This document shows positions 51,393 to 60,865 of a stretch of DNA of 64,000 nucleotides, one piece after another. The position numbers were made by a program, and so were the translations under genes. Under the pieces are notes generated by a model. That model saw only the letters and a list, made by a program, of their open reading frames with translations, was not told the origin of the DNA and ran no database searches. Origin of the DNA: Chryseobacterium pennae. GTDB taxonomy: Bacteria; Bacteroidota; Bacteroidia; Flavobacteriales; Weeksellaceae. The stretch is taken from NCBI RefSeq assembly GCF_003385515.1, contig NZ_QNVT01000015.1:1-64000 (forward strand), written 5' to 3'. Each line of letters opens with the position of its first letter. Position 1 is the first letter of the stretch.

Positions 51393-52871
51393 TTAGAATG
51401 TTCTTGACCAGGTTTTTGGCCAGCGCTCAATAACAACTTTTGTTTGAGTGTAAAATTCAATTCCGTGTCTACCTTGTGCATGAAGATCTCCAAAGAAGGA
51501 GTCTTTCCATCCTGAAAATGGAAATTGTGCTACAGGAGCGGCAACTCCTACATTTACTCCTATATTTCCAGCCATAGCTTGACTACGGAATTGACGTGCA
51601 GAAAGACCGTCTTGTGTAAAAATACAGGCCATATTTCCATAGCGTCCACTATTGATAAATTGAATTGAATCCTCCATAGATTTAAAATTAAGTAAAGTCA
51701 TTACCGGACCGAAGATTTCAGTAGAGATAATTTCTTTATTTAAAGGCACGTTTTCTAAAATGGTTGGATAAAGGAAATTGCCATTTTCAAATCCTGAAAC
51801 ATTTTTGTTAGTTCCATCCACTAAAATATTTGCTCCTTCGGCAACTCCTTTTTGAATAAGGGATTCAATTCTGCTTTTGCTTTCTTTAGAAATTACAGGT
51901 CCCATTTCTATATCTTTTTCTAGTCCGTAGCCTACTTTTCTTGATTTTGCAGCTTCTACTAGTGAGTCTTTTATATTTTTATTGTCACCTACTGTAATAA
52001 TGATTGAAGCGGCCAGACATCGTTGTCCTGCACATCCGTATACTGAATCAGTTATGATTTTTGTAGTCATATCAATGTCAGCATCAGGCATAATAACGAT
52101 TGGATTTTTTGCTCCTCCTTGTGCTTGTACTCGTTTCCCGTATTTAGCTCCTTCAGAATAAATATATCTGGCAACCTGAGTAGAACCTACAAAACTAATA
52201 GCTTTTACATCTGGATGTTGTAGTAATGCATCTACAGAATCTTTTCCTCCGTGGACAAGACTTAGTAAACCTTTTGGCAGGTCTAAATTTTTGTCAATGA
52301 GTTCAAATATATACTGCATGGCAGTAGGAACTTTTTCTGATGGTTTTAGGATAAAAGCATTTCCGGTAGCAATAGCATAAGGGAGAAACCAAAAAGGGAT
52401 CATTCCAGGAAAGTTAAAAGGAGTAATACAAGCACAAACTCCTAATGGTTGTCTGATCATAAATTCATCAATTCCCGGAGCTATATTTTCTGAAAACTCA
52501 GACTGATTAAGAACATAGGTTCCACATGCTACTTCAATATTTTCAATTGCTCTTTGTAGCTCCCCTAAAGACTCAGCATAGGTTTTTCCGCATTCACTAG
52601 TAATGAGTTTAGCAATTTCCTCCTTATGATCTTCCAATAAAGTTTTCATTTTAAATAGTGGCTGTACTCTTCTCATTGCAGGAACATCTTTCCACTCTAA
52701 ATAAGCTTTATGGGCGTGTTCTATTGCTTTATGAACATCTTTTACGGTATCTGGACCATAAGGTACTTGTGCTGTTATTTCCTGATTTGCTGGGTTGTAT
52801 ATTGGGATTTGCTGAGTTGAATTACTCCTTTCCCATTGCCCGTTAATGTAATTTTCTAATGTTTTCATCAT
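51393..52871 (-). CDS. iolA: CoA-acylating methylmalonate/malonate-semialdehyde dehydrogenase
   Basis: The 492-residue protein is an aldehyde dehydrogenase of the MmsA/IolA type. It converts malonate semialdehyde to acetyl-CoA and CO2, the last step of inositol breakdown. Markers are ITPFNFPGMIPFWFLPYAIA near residue 140, the catalytic Cys in YGCAGQRCLAASIII near 280 and the C-terminal GVNVGVAAPVAQFPFSG. The CoA-acylating group lacks the general-base glutamate of ordinary aldehyde dehydrogenases; I read an AQGGAKN segment in that region, which fits. It is the seventh gene of the operon, 17 bp after iolD. Confidence 0.92.
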   Translation of the reverse strand: MMKTLENYINGQWERSNSTQQIPIYNPANQEITAQVPYGPDTVKDVHKAIEHAHKAYLEWKDVPAMRRVQPLFKMKTLLEDHKEEIAKLITSECGKTYAESLGELQRAIENIEVACGTYVLNQSEFSENIAPGIDEFMIRQPLGVCACITPFNFPGMIPFWFLPYAIATGNAFILKPSEKVPTAMQYIFELIDKNLDLPKGLLSLVHGGKDSVDALLQHPDVKAISFVGSTQVARYIYSEGAKYGKRVQAQGGAKNPIVIMPDADIDMTTKIITDSVYGCAGQRCLAASIIITVGDNKNIKDSLVEAAKSRKVGYGLEKDIEMGPVISKESKSRIESLIQKGVAEGANILVDGTNKNVSGFENGNFLYPTILENVPLNKEIISTEIFGPVMTLLNFKSMEDSIQFINSGRYGNMACIFTQDGLSARQFRSQAMAGNIGVNVGVAAPVAQFPFSGWKDSFFGDLHAQGRHGIEFYTQTKVVIERWPKTWSRTF

Positions 52872-52888
52872 TGATTTTATTTGAATAA

Positions 52889-54769
52889 TTAATATTGATT
52901 AGGTTTTATATATTGTTTTTGTTTCTGCTTATCTAGCTCATACTGTTTTCTGGCCTCAATGACCTCAGGAAAAACCGATATTTCAGGAACAGGTACCTCC
53001 CACCATGAGTAAGCATAGCCCTGAAGCTTTCTATCCCTGATGGTTTCTACGTAAATAACAGTTGATTCCTTATTATTTTTAGCTTTTATAAGGCTTTCCT
53101 TAAACTCATCTATATTTTGTGGTCGGAAAACTGTAGCTCCTAGACTTTCTGCATTTTTGGCCAGATCCGTCATAATTGGATCTCCGTCTAACTGACCTGT
53201 TTTTTCATTTCTATAATTAAAGTAAGTTCCGAAGCCTTCTTCACCCACAGCTTTTGAAAGTCCTCCTATAGAAGCGTATCCGCCATTGTTGATGAGTATT
53301 ATGGTGATTTTATAACCTTCCTGTAATGTAGTAATCAAGTCAGAAGGCATCATAAGATAGGTAGCATCACCGCACATTACATATATTTCCCTGTCTGGAT
53401 CTGCCATTTTAGCCCCAAGCCCTCCGGGTATTTCATACCCCATGCATGAATTTCCATATTCAAGATGAAAACCTTTTGAGCTTTTGGTTCTCCAAAGTTT
53501 ATGTAGATCTCCTGGCAGAGAACCTGCTGCGCATAGAACAACATCTTTATCATCTATAAAATCATTAAGAGCTCCTATATATTCTGCCTGTACCGGATGA
53601 TCTGGATTTTCACACTCATATATTTTTGTTACTATTTCATCCCATTCTTTGTGATAATTATGTACCTGTTCTACATAATTTTTTTCTGTACAATAATCTC
53701 CAATTACATCCTTTAAGGTCTTGAGAGTTTCTCTTGCATCTCCTTGTAAAGGAACGGCACTATGCTTGAAAACGTCAACTTCTGTAATGTTGATATTGAT
53801 GAAAGTGACATCTGGATTTCTCCAGGCTGATTTTGAAGCGGACATAAAATCTCCATAACGAGTACCTATTCCAATGACCAGATCTGCCTCTTCTGCAATT
53901 TTATTAGCACCTTTGGTTCCTGTTCCTCCTATTGCTCCAAGATTAAGAGGGTGCTCATAATGTAATGAACCTTTCCCCGCATAAGTTTCAACAACTGGAA
54001 TCCCGAATCGTTCTGCAAATGATTTTAATTCTTCTTCTGCTTCAGAGTAGATGACTCCACCTCCTGCAATAAGCATTGGTCTTTTTGATTTTCTGATAAG
54101 GTTTGCAGCGTATTGTAATAATTGGAAGTCAGGTAAAGGCCTCGGAATGTACCAAACTCTTTTTTCAAAAAGTGATATAGGAAAATCATAAGCTTCTGTT
54201 TGTACATCGTGAGGAAGAGCCAAGGTAACAGCTCCGGTTTCTGCTGGTGATGTGAGAACCCTCATCGCTTCAAGTAAGGATGAAGTAAGCTGTTCGGGAC
54301 GTTGGATACGATCCCAATATTTTGAAATGGGTTTGAAGCAGTCATTGACAGAAATATCCTGACTCTGACAGGATTCTAATTGCTGTAATAATGGAGATGC
54401 TGAGCGGGTTGCAAAAAAATCTCCGGGAAGCAATAATACAGGGAGCCTGTTAATAGTAGCTCCAGCAGCAGCAGTGATCATATTGAGAGCTCCCGGTCCT
54501 ATGGATGTTGTACATACAAAAGTTTGCAACCTGTTTTTCATCTTTGCATAAGCTGCAGCAGTATGCACCATGGCTTGTTCATGTCGGGTCTGGTAGTATG
54601 TAAAGTCTGGATTTTGTTTCAACGCTTCTCCCAATCCTGCAACATTTCCATGACCAAAAATTCCGAAGCATCCTGCAAAAAACTGTTGCTCCCTATCATC
54701 TCTTTTTGTGTATTGATTTTTTAAAAATTCAATGGTAGCCTGGGCTACAGTTAATTTTTTCGTTTTCAT
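52889..54769 (-). CDS. iolD: 3D-(3,5/4)-trihydroxycyclohexane-1,2-dione acylhydrolase
   Basis: The 626-residue thiamine-diphosphate enzyme hydrolyses the diketo ring product of IolE to 5-deoxy-glucuronate. Its three TPP-enzyme domains are visible: the pyrimidine-binding domain with GIFGHGNVAGLGEAL near residue 33 and QTRHEQAMVHTAAAYAK near 60, a central domain (VIGIGTRYGDF near 300) and a pyrophosphate domain with GDATYLMMPSDLITTLQ and NNGGYASIGG near 470-505, the GDx(25-30)NN motif. Length is normal for IolD. Confidence 0.94.
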   Translation of the reverse strand: MKTKKLTVAQATIEFLKNQYTKRDDREQQFFAGCFGIFGHGNVAGLGEALKQNPDFTYYQTRHEQAMVHTAAAYAKMKNRLQTFVCTTSIGPGALNMITAAAGATINRLPVLLLPGDFFATRSASPLLQQLESCQSQDISVNDCFKPISKYWDRIQRPEQLTSSLLEAMRVLTSPAETGAVTLALPHDVQTEAYDFPISLFEKRVWYIPRPLPDFQLLQYAANLIRKSKRPMLIAGGGVIYSEAEEELKSFAERFGIPVVETYAGKGSLHYEHPLNLGAIGGTGTKGANKIAEEADLVIGIGTRYGDFMSASKSAWRNPDVTFININITEVDVFKHSAVPLQGDARETLKTLKDVIGDYCTEKNYVEQVHNYHKEWDEIVTKIYECENPDHPVQAEYIGALNDFIDDKDVVLCAAGSLPGDLHKLWRTKSSKGFHLEYGNSCMGYEIPGGLGAKMADPDREIYVMCGDATYLMMPSDLITTLQEGYKITIILINNGGYASIGGLSKAVGEEGFGTYFNYRNEKTGQLDGDPIMTDLAKNAESLGATVFRPQNIDEFKESLIKAKNNKESTVIYVETIRDRKLQGYAYSWWEVPVPEISVFPEVIEARKQYELDKQKQKQYIKPNQY

Positions 54770-54790
54770 AATTTTAGGGGGTTGATAGAT

Positions 54791-55795
54791 TTAAAAGCCT
54801 CCTTTATCCTCAATAAATTGGATAATTTCGTCATATGTGGGAGCATAATTACTGCATCCCTGCTTAGTTACGATCCATGCACCGCAAGCATTGGCAAGGC
54901 GGGCAGATTTATAAGTGCCCCAATTTTGCAGATATCCATAGATAAACCCTGAAGCGAATGAATCTCCGGCTCCCAATACATTGACAACTTCTACAGGAAA
55001 TCCGGGAATACTTTCTTCTTTGCCATCAGGATAATAAGCTATAACTCCTTTAGCTCCTGTTTTTACTAATAAAAGCTTAACTCCTGAGGATAATATTTGT
55101 TTTATTACGACATTGATATCTCCTTCTATGGTAGGGGAAGAAATAGCACTGTCTTTAATTTTTACCTGATCAGAATCTGTAAGGCCCATGGCTAAAAGTT
55201 CTTCTTCTGTTCCGATAACAATATCACAAAGCGGAAGATATTGGCGAAGGGTTACTCCAAATGCTCTTACATCATGCCATAGGTTGGCTCTGAAATCAAT
55301 ATCTAAAAATATTGTTGTTCCTTTAGCTCTGGCTTTTTCAGTAGCATAAATAGCCGCACTTCGGGTAGGTTCTACAGACAATGCAGTACCAGTCATTAAA
55401 AAGGATCTGTGTTGTGCAAAATCTATTGTATTTACCATATCAATTGTGATGTAATTATCAGGAGCTTTGTCCCGATAAAATACCAATGGAAATTTATCAG
55501 GAGGTACAATACCGCAAACTACGGCGGTACTTGTAGTACCTTCAATTGTATTAATAAGAGAAACATCTACTCTTTCCTGTTGCAGCGTATTAATAATAAA
55601 ACCACCTACAGGGTCATTCCCAATTGCTGTAACAATGCTGGTTTTAAGCCCTAATCTCTGTGCACCCACAGAGATATTGACAGGGGAACCGCCAATAGCT
55701 GTACTTAGTAATTGGATATCATTAAACTCAGCGCCGATATTTTTGGAATATAAATCTATGCTGGCTCTTCCGAATGTTATTAGGTCAAATTTCAT
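54791..55795 (-). CDS. iolC: 5-dehydro-2-deoxygluconokinase
   Basis: The 334-residue PfkB-family kinase phosphorylates 5-dehydro-2-deoxygluconate. Ribokinase-type motifs are GRASIDLYSKNIG near residue 9, the sugar-binding AIGGSPVNISVGAQRLGLK near 33 and the catalytic-base Asp in VVNVLGAGDSFASGF near 275. The chain is a single kinase domain; some bacteria fuse it to a DUF2090 aldolase, which is absent here. Confidence 0.92.
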   Translation of the reverse strand: MKFDLITFGRASIDLYSKNIGAEFNDIQLLSTAIGGSPVNISVGAQRLGLKTSIVTAIGNDPVGGFIINTLQQERVDVSLINTIEGTTSTAVVCGIVPPDKFPLVFYRDKAPDNYITIDMVNTIDFAQHRSFLMTGTALSVEPTRSAAIYATEKARAKGTTIFLDIDFRANLWHDVRAFGVTLRQYLPLCDIVIGTEEELLAMGLTDSDQVKIKDSAISSPTIEGDINVVIKQILSSGVKLLLVKTGAKGVIAYYPDGKEESIPGFPVEVVNVLGAGDSFASGFIYGYLQNWGTYKSARLANACGAWIVTKQGCSNYAPTYDEIIQFIEDKGGF

Positions 55796-55816
55796 TTTTT
55801 ACTTTTTATTAATCGT

Positions 55817-56683
55817 TTATTGATTATTCATGGCGGGAGTTACCAAAGGAAGACGAGGATCCTTTTCCTTCCATGAATCAAAAATCCATTGATAATCACT
55901 GTCGGTTGTATTGGCCAGAGACTGATCTGAACCTGCGAGAAAATTTAAATAATAACAATGGTAGCCATGTGCAGCTGCCACAGGATGATATCCTTTTGGA
56001 ACTAACACTGCATCATTATTTCTAGCCCGTACTATCTCATCTAAGGAATCCTTCTCATCTTTTGTATAAATCTGTTGAATGGCATAAGCTTCAGGCTTTT
56101 GAAATTTATAAAAGTAGATTTCTTCCAGCTGAGCTTCCTGCAATTGTCCCTCGTTGTTTACAATTCTTTCGTCATGTTTATGGGCTGGGAATGAGCTCCA
56201 GTTTCCGGATGGGGTATATACTTCTCGGCATACAATTCGGGAGCATCCAAATCCTGGTGGGATGAGGTCATTGAATTGTCTGGTGGCATTGCTTCCACCA
56301 AAAATTACGGTAGGCGTTTCTTCAGGAGTGATTAGTTGGGGTTCAAAATCACTATCAGCCTTGCACCAGCAATAAGCGATATCTAAGACTTCAGAAGTTG
56401 ATATCAGCGTAAATTGTGTTTTTCTTGGAAGATAAAGAGTATGTGCTACCCCCTCAAAGACGTTTTTTCTTCCGTTTTTGATTTCCCAATTTCCTCTGTT
56501 GCTTTTTACTTTGTAATTGCCAGATAATAATACAATAACCATCTCGTTCCCTCCCGTATCATAGGCCCAGGTTTCGTTTGGGCCCATAAGACGGGTTTCA
56601 AAATTTAGCCATGTCCAGCCTGCGTTTTCAGCAGAAATTGTTTGATAAATTTTTTGTTTTTGAGGTTTTATTAAAATGTTCAT
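55817..56683 (-). CDS. iolB: 5-deoxy-glucuronate isomerase
   Basis: The 288-residue bicupin converts 5-deoxy-glucuronate to 5-dehydro-2-deoxygluconate. Visible features are the GWTWLNFETRLMGPNETWAY N-terminal cupin, the second cupin with metal ligands in SSFPAHKHDERI near residue 168 and the EEIYFYKFQKPEAY strand near 190. It is the fourth gene of the operon, 26 bp after iolG2. Confidence 0.94.
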   Translation of the reverse strand: MNILIKPQKQKIYQTISAENAGWTWLNFETRLMGPNETWAYDTGGNEMVIVLLSGNYKVKSNRGNWEIKNGRKNVFEGVAHTLYLPRKTQFTLISTSEVLDIAYCWCKADSDFEPQLITPEETPTVIFGGSNATRQFNDLIPPGFGCSRIVCREVYTPSGNWSSFPAHKHDERIVNNEGQLQEAQLEEIYFYKFQKPEAYAIQQIYTKDEKDSLDEIVRARNNDAVLVPKGYHPVAAAHGYHCYYLNFLAGSDQSLANTTDSDYQWIFDSWKEKDPRLPLVTPAMNNQ

Positions 56684-56709
56684 TTGTGTTCTTATTAAAG
56701 GTTTTTGAT

Positions 56710-57741
56710 CTAAGAGACTAAGTCAGCAATAATGATCGGTTTTTTCTCCTTGAAGGATTTTGTTAATGCGGTAGCCACAAGAGTGGCGTTCGTTGCATTG
56801 TTCATCGTAAGCTCAGGTTGTTTGTTTTCTAAGACATGATCAACAAAAGATTGGATCTGTGTTAGAAATGCATCTTGAAATCTGTCAAAGAATGTTTCCA
56901 TTCCTTCTCTTCGGATACCATATTTATCTGCTATTTGAAGCATGTTTTTTACCGGAGGGTCACCTATTTTCAAATTGCCTTCTGTTGCAAAAATTTCTGT
57001 ACTGGTGTTGTGTCCGAAAGAGGAAATTCTGGATGCCAGTAATACCGCTATGGTTCCGTTTTGCAGCTCACACATTGCAGCTGTATTGTCTGCATCTCCT
57101 GCCAAGCCAAATTCGGGGAATCTATAAGCTCCTCCCAGGGCCCATACTTTTTCAATTCTGGAGCCCAGATACCAATGTGCAAGGTCAATATCATGTACAT
57201 TATAATCATGAAAGATTCCACCACCAGTGGTGCAAAATTCAATTTGAAACGGAGCAAAAGTATCTTTGTCTATTGTCTGGGAACGCAAAAGATAAGGAGT
57301 TCCTACCAATCCTTCATTGATTTTGAGTTTGGCTTCAGCATAGCTGGAGTCAAACCTTCGGACAAATCCCAGCATGGTAATCCGGTCAGGGTATTGGGTG
57401 ACGATCTTTTCGACACGTATACAGTCTTCTATATTGAGAGCAAGAGGCTTTTCACAAAAAACATGATACCCGGCCTGTACTGCTTTTATGATTTGGTCTG
57501 CATGCTGATCCGTAGATGTTACTATTATTACAGCATCCATATCTGTTTGCTGCTCAAGCATTTGTTCGTAAGAAGTATATAGATTAGGAACTTGAAAGGT
57601 CTCTCTTACATGATCCAGTTCTTCTTTTTTGATACTACATGCTGCAATCACATGAGCATTGGGAACCAAATAGGTGAGGTTTTTGACATATTCCTTACCT
57701 AGTCTACCAAGTCCGACAATTCCGGTATTCAGTTTTTTCAT
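56710..57741 (-). CDS. iolG: Inositol 2-dehydrogenase (copy 2)
   Basis: The 343-residue Gfo/Idh/MocA dehydrogenase has the NAD-binding KLNTGIVGLGRLGKEYVKNL start, the CEKPLALN segment near residue 95, MLGFVRRFDSSYAEAK near 120 and the GIFHDYNVHDIDLAHWY active-site stretch near 175. It lies between iolB and iolE at the core of the operon, so it is the better candidate for the main myo-inositol enzyme. Compared with copy 1 it is longer and clearly divergent in sequence. Confidence 0.9.
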   Translation of the reverse strand: MKKLNTGIVGLGRLGKEYVKNLTYLVPNAHVIAACSIKKEELDHVRETFQVPNLYTSYEQMLEQQTDMDAVIIVTSTDQHADQIIKAVQAGYHVFCEKPLALNIEDCIRVEKIVTQYPDRITMLGFVRRFDSSYAEAKLKINEGLVGTPYLLRSQTIDKDTFAPFQIEFCTTGGGIFHDYNVHDIDLAHWYLGSRIEKVWALGGAYRFPEFGLAGDADNTAAMCELQNGTIAVLLASRISSFGHNTSTEIFATEGNLKIGDPPVKNMLQIADKYGIRREGMETFFDRFQDAFLTQIQSFVDHVLENKQPELTMNNATNATLVATALTKSFKEKKPIIIADLVS

Positions 57742-57758
57742 ACAGTGCTTTTCTTTTT

Positions 57759-58640
57759 TTAGAATTTTAGAATTTCGGTCATAAATTGATACCCTTTTTG
57801 AGCATATTCAAAAGGATTAGCATTGGCAGGATCTTGTTCTGCCTCTACTACGATCCATCCTTCGTAGCTGCTGTTATGGATGATGTCAGCTAGAGGCTTC
57901 ATGTTAAGGTTACCATCTCCCGGAACTGTATAGATACCCATTTTTACAGCCTTTAAGAAACTGATATTCTCTTTATAAACCTGTTCTTTAATGTTCTGTC
58001 TTACATCTTTAAAGTGGATGTGTTTGGTTCTCCCAATAAATTTTTTCAGAGCTTCTATTGGATCTTCGTTGGAAAAATCGAAGTGACCACAATCATAGTT
58101 AAGGTTTACATATTCCTCTTGTGTTTCGTTCAGAAGACGTTCTGTTTCTTCGATGGTTTGGACCATTGTCCCCATATGGTGATGGTAAGATAGTTTTATA
58201 CCGAAATCATTCAATGCTATTTTTCCAAGTTCATTTAGACCAGTGGTTAGTTTTTTCCAATCCTCATTGGTTACTTTTTTTCGCTGAGTGACAGGAGTGT
58301 TGTATTCTCCCTGAATGGTATTTCCACATTCTGCACCACCTACTACTTTTGTATCAAAATGTTTTAGAAAATTTAGTAGTTCAACAAATCCTTTTTTTAC
58401 TTCTTCGTAAGGTTTGGATGTGAATTCATAACTAAACCATTGGTTACAGATTGTAAGTCCTCTGATATCGAGATGCCTTTTTAAGACAGAGGGATCTTTG
58501 GGATATTTATTTCCTACCTCACAGCCTTTATAGCCTGCCAGTGCCATTTCGCTAACACACTGCTCAAAAGTAATGTCTTTTCCTAGTTCTGGCATGTCGT
58601 CATTAGTCCAGCCAATTGGAGCAATTCCTAATTGTATCAT
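57759..58640 (-). CDS. iolE: Myo-inosose-2 dehydratase
   Basis: The 293-residue TIM-barrel protein opens LGIAPIGWTNDDMPELG and carries the barrel motifs GGAECGNTIQGEY near residue 100, LSYHHHMGTMVQT near 150, VNLNYDCGHFDF near 182, and HIHFKDVR near 213. It removes water from inosose to give the trihydroxycyclohexanedione used by IolD. Its start overlaps the stop of iolJ by 4 bp (ATGA type), so translation of the two is coupled. Confidence 0.94.
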   Translation of the reverse strand: MIQLGIAPIGWTNDDMPELGKDITFEQCVSEMALAGYKGCEVGNKYPKDPSVLKRHLDIRGLTICNQWFSYEFTSKPYEEVKKGFVELLNFLKHFDTKVVGGAECGNTIQGEYNTPVTQRKKVTNEDWKKLTTGLNELGKIALNDFGIKLSYHHHMGTMVQTIEETERLLNETQEEYVNLNYDCGHFDFSNEDPIEALKKFIGRTKHIHFKDVRQNIKEQVYKENISFLKAVKMGIYTVPGDGNLNMKPLADIIHNSSYEGWIVVEAEQDPANANPFEYAQKGYQFMTEILKF

Positions 58641-59587
58641 AAGTTTTTTATATATAGTTGTGTTTTATTGCTATTGCCTAATATTTCAAATTTTTTTTCG
58701 AATAGTTTTTTTAATTCTTCGACATATTGAATGCCTGGTTTTAACGGATCCAATTGATCAGGGTAGTTCTGAAAATATTCTCTGAATACTCTTATCCATA
58801 ATATTCTGAGATCCGTAGCGATATTGAGTTTGCATATACCATAGGGAATAGCTCTTCTTATTTCTTCTTCAGTTATTCCTTTTGCATCTTCTTTTATTTT
58901 TCCTCCCGTAGCATTAATTCGTTTTACTTCTTCATTATCTATAGAAGATGCGCCGTGTAAAACAATTGGAAATCCAGGTACTCTTTGCTGAATTTCTTTT
59001 AGCAGATCGAAACGAAGGCCTTTACCTCCGGAAAATTTATAAGCTCCATGACTTGTACCTACGGCAACAGCAAGGCTGTCACATCCTGCTTCTTTTACAA
59101 AATATTCTACATCAGCAGGGTTGGTGTAAAGCGCATTCTCTTCATCTATATTCAAATGATCTTCTACACCGCTTAACACTCCAAGTTCTGCTTCCACAGA
59201 AATATTTTTAAGATGAGCCTGAGTTGTAATTAATTTTGTTCGCTCAATATTTTTTTCCAAAGGATCATGAGAAGCATCAATCATTACAGAAGTATACTCT
59301 CCTGATGCTATTGCGTCATGAATATGAGACTCATTGCCATGATCCAGGTGTAGAGCAAAAAGAACATTCGGATATAGTTTGGCAGCAGCTTTTACATAAT
59401 TAAGAAGTATTACGGGATGCATGTATTCTCTGGCTGCAGGAGTTGTCTGAATAATAAAAGGTGCATTCATTCTCTGTGCTGTGCTGAACAAAGCATATAC
59501 CTGCTCGGGCATAGAAACGTTGATTGCCGGAATACAAAACTTCCCGTAAGCTTCTTTTAAGAGGGTTGCTGAATTAATTTTCATCAT
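58637..59587 (-). CDS. iolJ: Class II aldolase, 2-deoxy-5-keto-gluconate 6-phosphate type
   Basis: The 316-residue class II (zinc) aldolase has the metal-site histidines in LFALHLDHGNESHIHDAI near residue 80, the AELGVLSGVEDH segment near 135, HGAYKFSGG near 180 and VLHGASSIDNEEVKR near 210. Family members include FbaA, GatY and IolJ. Its position at the head of the iol operon makes cleavage of 6-phospho-5-dehydro-2-deoxygluconate to DHAP and malonate semialdehyde the likely reaction. The first gene after the operator region. Confidence 0.85.
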   Translation of the reverse strand: MMKINSATLLKEAYGKFCIPAINVSMPEQVYALFSTAQRMNAPFIIQTTPAAREYMHPVILLNYVKAAAKLYPNVLFALHLDHGNESHIHDAIASGEYTSVMIDASHDPLEKNIERTKLITTQAHLKNISVEAELGVLSGVEDHLNIDEENALYTNPADVEYFVKEAGCDSLAVAVGTSHGAYKFSGGKGLRFDLLKEIQQRVPGFPIVLHGASSIDNEEVKRINATGGKIKEDAKGITEEEIRRAIPYGICKLNIATDLRILWIRVFREYFQNYPDQLDPLKPGIQYVEELKKLFEKKFEILGNSNKTQLYIKNL

Positions 59588-59658
59588 TGTTAATTAAGTT
59601 GTGTTTCTAATTATATTATAGTTAATTATTTAGCAATTTTGTTTAATAATTTATTAAT

Positions 59659-59670
59659 GTGTTCGAACAC
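59659..59670. promoter_or_regulatory. LacI-type operator candidate for the iol operon
   Basis: GTGTTCGAACAC is a perfect 12-bp palindrome with a central CG, the usual symmetry of LacI-family sites. It lies between the divergent iolJ operon (72 bp from its start) and the lacI-type gene, in otherwise A/T-rich sequence. I did not find a second copy in the window. Confidence 0.6.
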
Positions 59671-59770
59671 GAATTTATATATTTATTTGTAAATAGCAAA
59701 ATATTTATTAAAAGTTCATTTTAATTTTTGCTTTTTTATTGTTTTTAAGGTGCTTTGAGAAGAGGAAAAA

Positions 59771-60865
59771 ATGAAAAATGTTGCTATATTTGTTACTTAT
59801 ATTAAATCATATATTTTGACAATTAAGGAGATTGCCCGATTGGCTGATGTTTCCCCTGGAACGGTAGATCGTATACTGCATAATAGAGGAGGGGTAGCAG
59901 AAAGTACCCAAAAAAGAGTGATAGAAATAATAGAACAGGTTGGAGGATTTAAACCTAATGTTATTGCACGTAATTTGGCACTTAATAAAATATATCATGT
60001 AGCGGTTTTGATGCCATTATTTAATGCTGCCAGCCCATTTTGGGAATATCCTAAAAAAGGAGTTCTTAAAGCTATTGAAGAAGTTTCCAGTTACGGAATG
60101 AAGGTCTCTATTTCATATTTTGATGAATTTAATGTAGATTCTTATAGTAAAGAATTGGACAAGATTCTCAAGAATAAAAACCTTGATGGAATTATTATCG
60201 CACCTCATTTTGTAAAAGAGACACAAGAAAGGAGTGATATATTGAATAAACTTAATATTCCTTATTTGTTTCTAAATGTTCCTCTGAAAGGATTTAATAA
60301 TATCTCTTTTGTGGGACAAGACTCATTTGGAAGTGGAAGAGTTGCAGCACAGCTTTTTCATATTGCTCAGAATATTGAAAAACCGCGTGTTTTAATCATA
60401 GAAGTTTTAGAAGACTTTAATAATTACTATGGGTTGGATCAGCGTGTGCAAGGTTTTATGAATTTTTTTTCAGAAAATCCTTCTCACGTTAAAGTTGAAA
60501 AAGTTAGAATACCCAATAAAAATATACCGCAGTTTCATGAATCACTGGGCAAGAGTTTAGAAGTCTATAAAGATATTGGCGGAATGTTTTTTCCATCTAA
60601 TATCATTGATAAAGCAGCGCAGTATCTTGAGGTAAATAATATAAAATTGGACCTGATGGTAGGATATGATGTAACCAACGAAAATAAAAAATTTCTAAAT
60701 AAAGATATTATTACTTTTCTGATTGGTCAGGAACCTTTTCAACAAGGGTATAAAAGTGTTAGGCTTATGTTTGAACACCTTGTTCATGGTGAGGATTTGA
60801 ATACAGTTTATATGTCACCAATACATATTATAACAAAAGAAAATTTGGAATACCATATGCATTGA
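59771..60865 (+). CDS. LacI-family regulator of inositol catabolism
   Basis: The product is a LacI-type repressor. The DNA-binding part reads LTIKEIARLADVSPGTVDR, then hinge helix KPNVIARNLALNK; the rest is a periplasmic-binding-like effector domain from about residue 75 (VAVLMPLFNAASPFW, DGIIIAPHF, NISFVGQDSFGSGR). It is divergent from the iol operon, with a palindromic operator between, so cyclitol-responsive repression is the natural reading. The start is uncertain: ATG 59771 has an AGAGGAAAA stretch in front, but most LacI proteins begin at TIKEIA, which would be TTG 59816, and a TATATTTG box lies at 59785-59792. The protein end forms part of a hairpin. Confidence 0.88.
   Translation: MKNVAIFVTYIKSYILTIKEIARLADVSPGTVDRILHNRGGVAESTQKRVIEIIEQVGGFKPNVIARNLALNKIYHVAVLMPLFNAASPFWEYPKKGVLKAIEEVSSYGMKVSISYFDEFNVDSYSKELDKILKNKNLDGIIIAPHFVKETQERSDILNKLNIPYLFLNVPLKGFNNISFVGQDSFGSGRVAAQLFHIAQNIEKPRVLIIEVLEDFNNYYGLDQRVQGFMNFFSENPSHVKVEKVRIPNKNIPQFHESLGKSLEVYKDIGGMFFPSNIIDKAAQYLEVNNIKLDLMVGYDVTNENKKFLNKDIITFLIGQEPFQQGYKSVRLMFEHLVHGEDLNTVYMSPIHIITKENLEYHMH

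Noticed and set aside
59785..59792. TATATTTG as proof of the TTG start of the lacI-type gene
   Set aside because: The octamer is frequent by chance in A/T-rich sequence and no -33 TTG lies at a normal distance, so it is reported only as support, not as decisive.
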